A stretch of DNA of 6,603 nt from an uncultured bacterium (GTDB lineage: Bacteria > Patescibacteriota > Minisyncoccia > Phycocordibacterales > UBA1006). The notes under the pieces were generated by a model. That model was not told where the DNA came from, searched no databases, and saw only the letters and a program-made list of their open reading frames with translations. The DNA lies in NCBI GenBank assembly GCA_903920485.1, contig CAIXMG010000039.1:1-6603 (forward strand), written 5' to 3'. Positions 4,531 through 6,603 of this stretch are shown here, piece by piece; position 1 is the stretch's first letter; each line of letters starts with the position of its first letter. The position numbers and the translations under genes were made by a program.

Positions 4531-6189
4531 ATGATACATGAAACGTCTTCCACAAACTGGCTGAAGAAATGGTTGCCATTGGTCATTGCCTGCTTGGCGG
4601 TGTTCATCACGGCACTTGATACCAACTTGCTGAACGTCGCGCTTCCTACAATGGTAGCCGATTTTCACACGACCATAAAAGGTCTGCAGTGGGTAATTGC
4701 GGCGTATTCGCTGGTGCTGGCGTCATTCATGATCACAGGCGGACGATTGGGTGACCTGCTGGGACGCAAGCGAGTTTTCATGATTGGCGCGGCATTGTTC
4801 GGAATAGGTTCGCTTATTGCGGCACTCAGCCATTCGGTTCCGGTGCTCATCATCGGTGAATCCGTTATTGAGGGATTTGGAGCGGCCTTGATGACAACGA
4901 CAAGTGCCGTTTTGATCATTGCAAACTATTCGGGACAAGCCCGTGCGTTCGCATTCGGAATGTGGACAGGGATTGGGTCTCTTGCATATGCCATCGCGCC
5001 ATTGATTGGCGGATTTTTTACGACAAATTATACGTGGCGCGACGGGTTTCTCATCAATGTAGTCATTGTCATCATCTTGCTGGCAGGGTCGGTTTTTGTT
5101 AAGGAGTCCTCTGATCGGCAAGAGAAGAAGCAGTTTGACTTCATTGGGATCGCGCTTTCGACGATTGGACTATTCCTGGTTGTTTTCGGCATTATTGAAT
5201 CATCCGACTATGGCTGGTTGAGAGCGAAAGAGATATTCTCCATTGGGCAGCATGCGGTGACTCTACCTGGAAATATGTCCATTGCTTTTTTGGCGATCAT
5301 CCTTGGACTGGTTGTCCTTGTCCTGTTCGGATTTCAGGAAATTCATCGCGAACAAGCAGGAAAGACACCGCTGATTTCGCTCTCAATTTTTGGTAACTGG
5401 CAATTCTCGGGCGGTCTTCTTACGAACTGCTCCCAGTATTTGGCGCTCGGTGGGGTCGGATTCGCACTTCCTATCTTTTTCGAGGCGATCCGCGGGCTCT
5501 CGGCTTTGGATATCGGAATAACGCTCGTGCCTTATACGATCATGATCTTCGCAGGATCCCAGGTTTCTACCTATTTGGGAAAATACTTTCGTGCCCGACC
5601 TGTCATGCAGAGCGGTTATGTCGTCGCCATCGTAGGAATTATCCTGTTGTGGACCGAGATCTCGGTCTCGACCACGTCGCACACGGTGATTCCAGGGTTT
5701 ATTCTGATTGGACTCGGGGTAGGCATCCTTGCTGCACAGCTTTCCAATATTACGCTTTCTGCGGTCTCTGTGGATCAGGCAGGGGAGGCGTCGGGAATCT
5801 TGAATACCCTTCGTCAGCTTTCGCTGGCAGTGGCCGTTGCGATTGCGGGGTCAATTATCCTTTCGACGTTGACCGCGCGCTTCATGGCGACCATTCAAAA
5901 AAGTCCCGTCCTCAGTGATTCCCAAAAAGTTACTGTTCTTGCGATTGCTAAGGAAAACATATCGGAAATAGAGTTTGGAGATTTTTCCCGCGATGCTGCA
6001 CTGTCGACATTTTCTGATTCGCAGTTGCAAGCGGTGAAAGATGATGCCAAAGAATCAATGGTGGTGGCAATGCGAAAAAAGTTCACGTTCGATATCATTC
6101 TTCTCATCGTGACGTTTTTCCTGACATTCACCCTGAGGAACAGGAAGGACATAGAATTGAACATCCCGGCAGTTAGAAAACATTCCTGA
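4531..6189 (+). CDS. MFS multidrug exporter, DHA2 (EmrB/QacA-like) family
   Basis: This 552-aa integral membrane protein probably exports drugs or metabolites by proton antiport, as is usual for 14-TM DHA2 transporters. TM1 holds the family motif with Asp30 (TALDTNLLNVALP). The TM2-TM3 loop has motif A, GGRLGDLLGRKRVF, at 70-83. The TM5 region shows the antiporter-type APLIGGFF (156-163), followed by TWRDGFLIN, where DHA2 proteins more often have WRWIFLIN. Near the end GEASGILNTLRQLSLA (418-433) matches the conserved TM13 segment. A soluble loop at about 455-515 precedes the last membrane helix (about 518-535) and a basic cytoplasmic tail. The gene has its own promoter and is convergent with comF. 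The substrate cannot be deduced. The TGA stop supports the standard code, and its length is normal for the family. Confidence 0.95.
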   Translation: MIHETSSTNWLKKWLPLVIACLAVFITALDTNLLNVALPTMVADFHTTIKGLQWVIAAYSLVLASFMITGGRLGDLLGRKRVFMIGAALFGIGSLIAALSHSVPVLIIGESVIEGFGAALMTTTSAVLIIANYSGQARAFAFGMWTGIGSLAYAIAPLIGGFFTTNYTWRDGFLINVVIVIILLAGSVFVKESSDRQEKKQFDFIGIALSTIGLFLVVFGIIESSDYGWLRAKEIFSIGQHAVTLPGNMSIAFLAIILGLVVLVLFGFQEIHREQAGKTPLISLSIFGNWQFSGGLLTNCSQYLALGGVGFALPIFFEAIRGLSALDIGITLVPYTIMIFAGSQVSTYLGKYFRARPVMQSGYVVAIVGIILLWTEISVSTTSHTVIPGFILIGLGVGILAAQLSNITLSAVSVDQAGEASGILNTLRQLSLAVAVAIAGSIILSTLTARFMATIQKSPVLSDSQKVTVLAIAKENISEIEFGDFSRDAALSTFSDSQLQAVKDDAKESMVVAMRKKFTFDIILLIVTFFLTFTLRNRKDIELNIPAVRKHS

Positions 6190-6284
6190 TGTGCTGTGGT
6201 ACCACCCTGCAATCATGCCGGAGTCTTGGTTGGGCAAGTGTCTCGTCAGGCATATGGCGAGTTCGTGATTGAGGGGGAGTAGAC

Positions 6285-6603
6285 TTAATTAGCCACCGTC
6301 CATGCCAAAACCCTTTTTGCCCCACTGGCAAGGAGGGTTTTCTGCGCTTCCAAAAGCGTCGATCCCGTGGTGGTAATGTCGTCGACGAGAATGATGCTCT
6401 TGTCTTGGATAAGATAGGAATTTTTTACTCGAAATGCGCCGACAACATTCGCCTGGCGTTCCTCCGTTGACTTCGACGTTCCTTGCTTGCGGGTATGTTT
6501 TGCCTTGATGAGAACATTCGTCGCAAGCGAAAGACCAAACGCACGCGACAGCGGACGGGCAATCAATTCTGCTTGGTTGTAGCCGCGCTCGCGGAAGCGC
6601 TTC
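6285..6603 (-). CDS. comF: ComF-family phosphoribosyltransferase, 5' part missing
   Basis: The reading frame continues past the right edge; only the last 105 or so codons are present. The visible part begins KRFRERGYNQAELIARPL, the ComF signature (RGxNQAxxLA). An apparent TTG start at 6566 is therefore internal, not the true start. The PRPP-binding motif IILVDDITTTGSTL sits about 45 residues from the visible end's middle, and the protein closes with GAKRVLAWTVAN. ComF/GntX proteins have a type I phosphoribosyltransferase fold and usually an N-terminal zinc-ribbon, which would lie outside the window. In naturally competent bacteria ComFC is needed for DNA uptake into the cytoplasm. Whether this one serves competence or salvage is not shown here. 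It faces the MFS gene, with 95 bp between the two stop codons. Confidence 0.92.
   Translation of the reverse strand, partial: KRFRERGYNQAELIARPLSRAFGLSLATNVLIKAKHTRKQGTSKSTEERQANVVGAFRVKNSYLIQDKSIILVDDITTTGSTLLEAQKTLLASGAKRVLAWTVAN
6307..6341 (+). terminator. Possible MFS terminator inside the 3' end of comF
   Basis: AAAACCCT (6307-6314) pairs with AGGGTTTT (6334-6341), and inside it TTTTGCC (6315-6321) pairs with GGCAAGG (6327-6333) using two G-U pairs. This gives a stem of about 15 bp with a CCACT loop. It lies 118 nt after the MFS stop and ends in four T residues. No better hairpin is seen in the intergenic gap (6190-6284). Because it is within comF codons, chance or protein constraint cannot be excluded. 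Confidence 0.4.

Noticed and set aside
4326..4541. Plus-strand frame of 71 codons before the MFS gene
   Set aside because: It overlaps the whole second tRNA gene and the MFS promoter; the tRNA explains the sequence.
6196..6205. Palindrome GTGGTACCAC after the MFS stop
   Set aside because: Only 10 bp with no loop and no T-tract; too short to call an operator or terminator.
6187..6282. Possible UGA read-through of the MFS gene (30 open codons to a TAG), as in lineages where UGA is glycine
   Set aside because: Thirty open codons are expected by chance fairly often, the MFS protein is already full length, and GGN glycine codons are used normally with no in-gene TGA needed anywhere.

Overview
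The window looks like a piece of a compact genome from the Candidate Phyla Radiation (Patescibacteria, perhaps a Parcubacteria-like lineage). This is inferred from style, not from a database search. The signs are a RecG with the local sequence character I associate with that group, a membrane-free HQLRTP-type histidine kinase paired with a receiver-only regulator, many G/C-rich hairpin repeats between and inside genes, tRNA genes without an encoded CCA, and almost no Shine-Dalgarno sequences. The standard code fits: genes end in TAA, TAG and TGA, and glycine is read from GGN codons.

Layout. Positions 1-120 hold the end of a terminator hairpin and a palindromic repeat that abuts the stop codon of recG. 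recG (minus, 121-2346) encodes a complete RecG branch-migration helicase. It carries an in-frame insertion of about 25 residues encoded by a palindromic repeat. Upstream of it on the same strand are a stand-alone receiver protein (2383-2751), a 133-bp MITE-like element with 52-nt arms (2791-2923), and a soluble histidine kinase (2936-3682). Kinase and receiver probably form one two-component pair. Divergent from the kinase, on the plus strand, is a monocistronic gene (3791-4111) for a secreted protein of 106 residues. After the signal peptide it is essentially only a type A sorting domain of the type IX secretion system (T9SS). It ends in a strong terminator.

Two class II serine tRNA genes follow: tRNA-Ser(GCU), and one with the very unusual anticodon ACU. 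A 14-TM-type MFS exporter of the DHA2/EmrB-QacA kind (4531-6189) comes next. It converges on the 3' part of a comF-family phosphoribosyltransferase gene that runs off the right edge.

Unifying observations. Four protein genes (recG, receiver, kinase, MFS) have a near-consensus -10 hexamer only 6-8 nt before the ATG, which predicts leaderless mRNAs. The sorting-domain gene is the exception: its leader is about 50 nt, AT-rich and Bacteroidetes-like, which suggests transfer. The best candidates for something new are the cargo-less T9SS sorting-domain protein in a non-Bacteroidetes context, the A34 serine tRNA, and the palindromic repeat family that inserts both between genes and in frame inside RecG.
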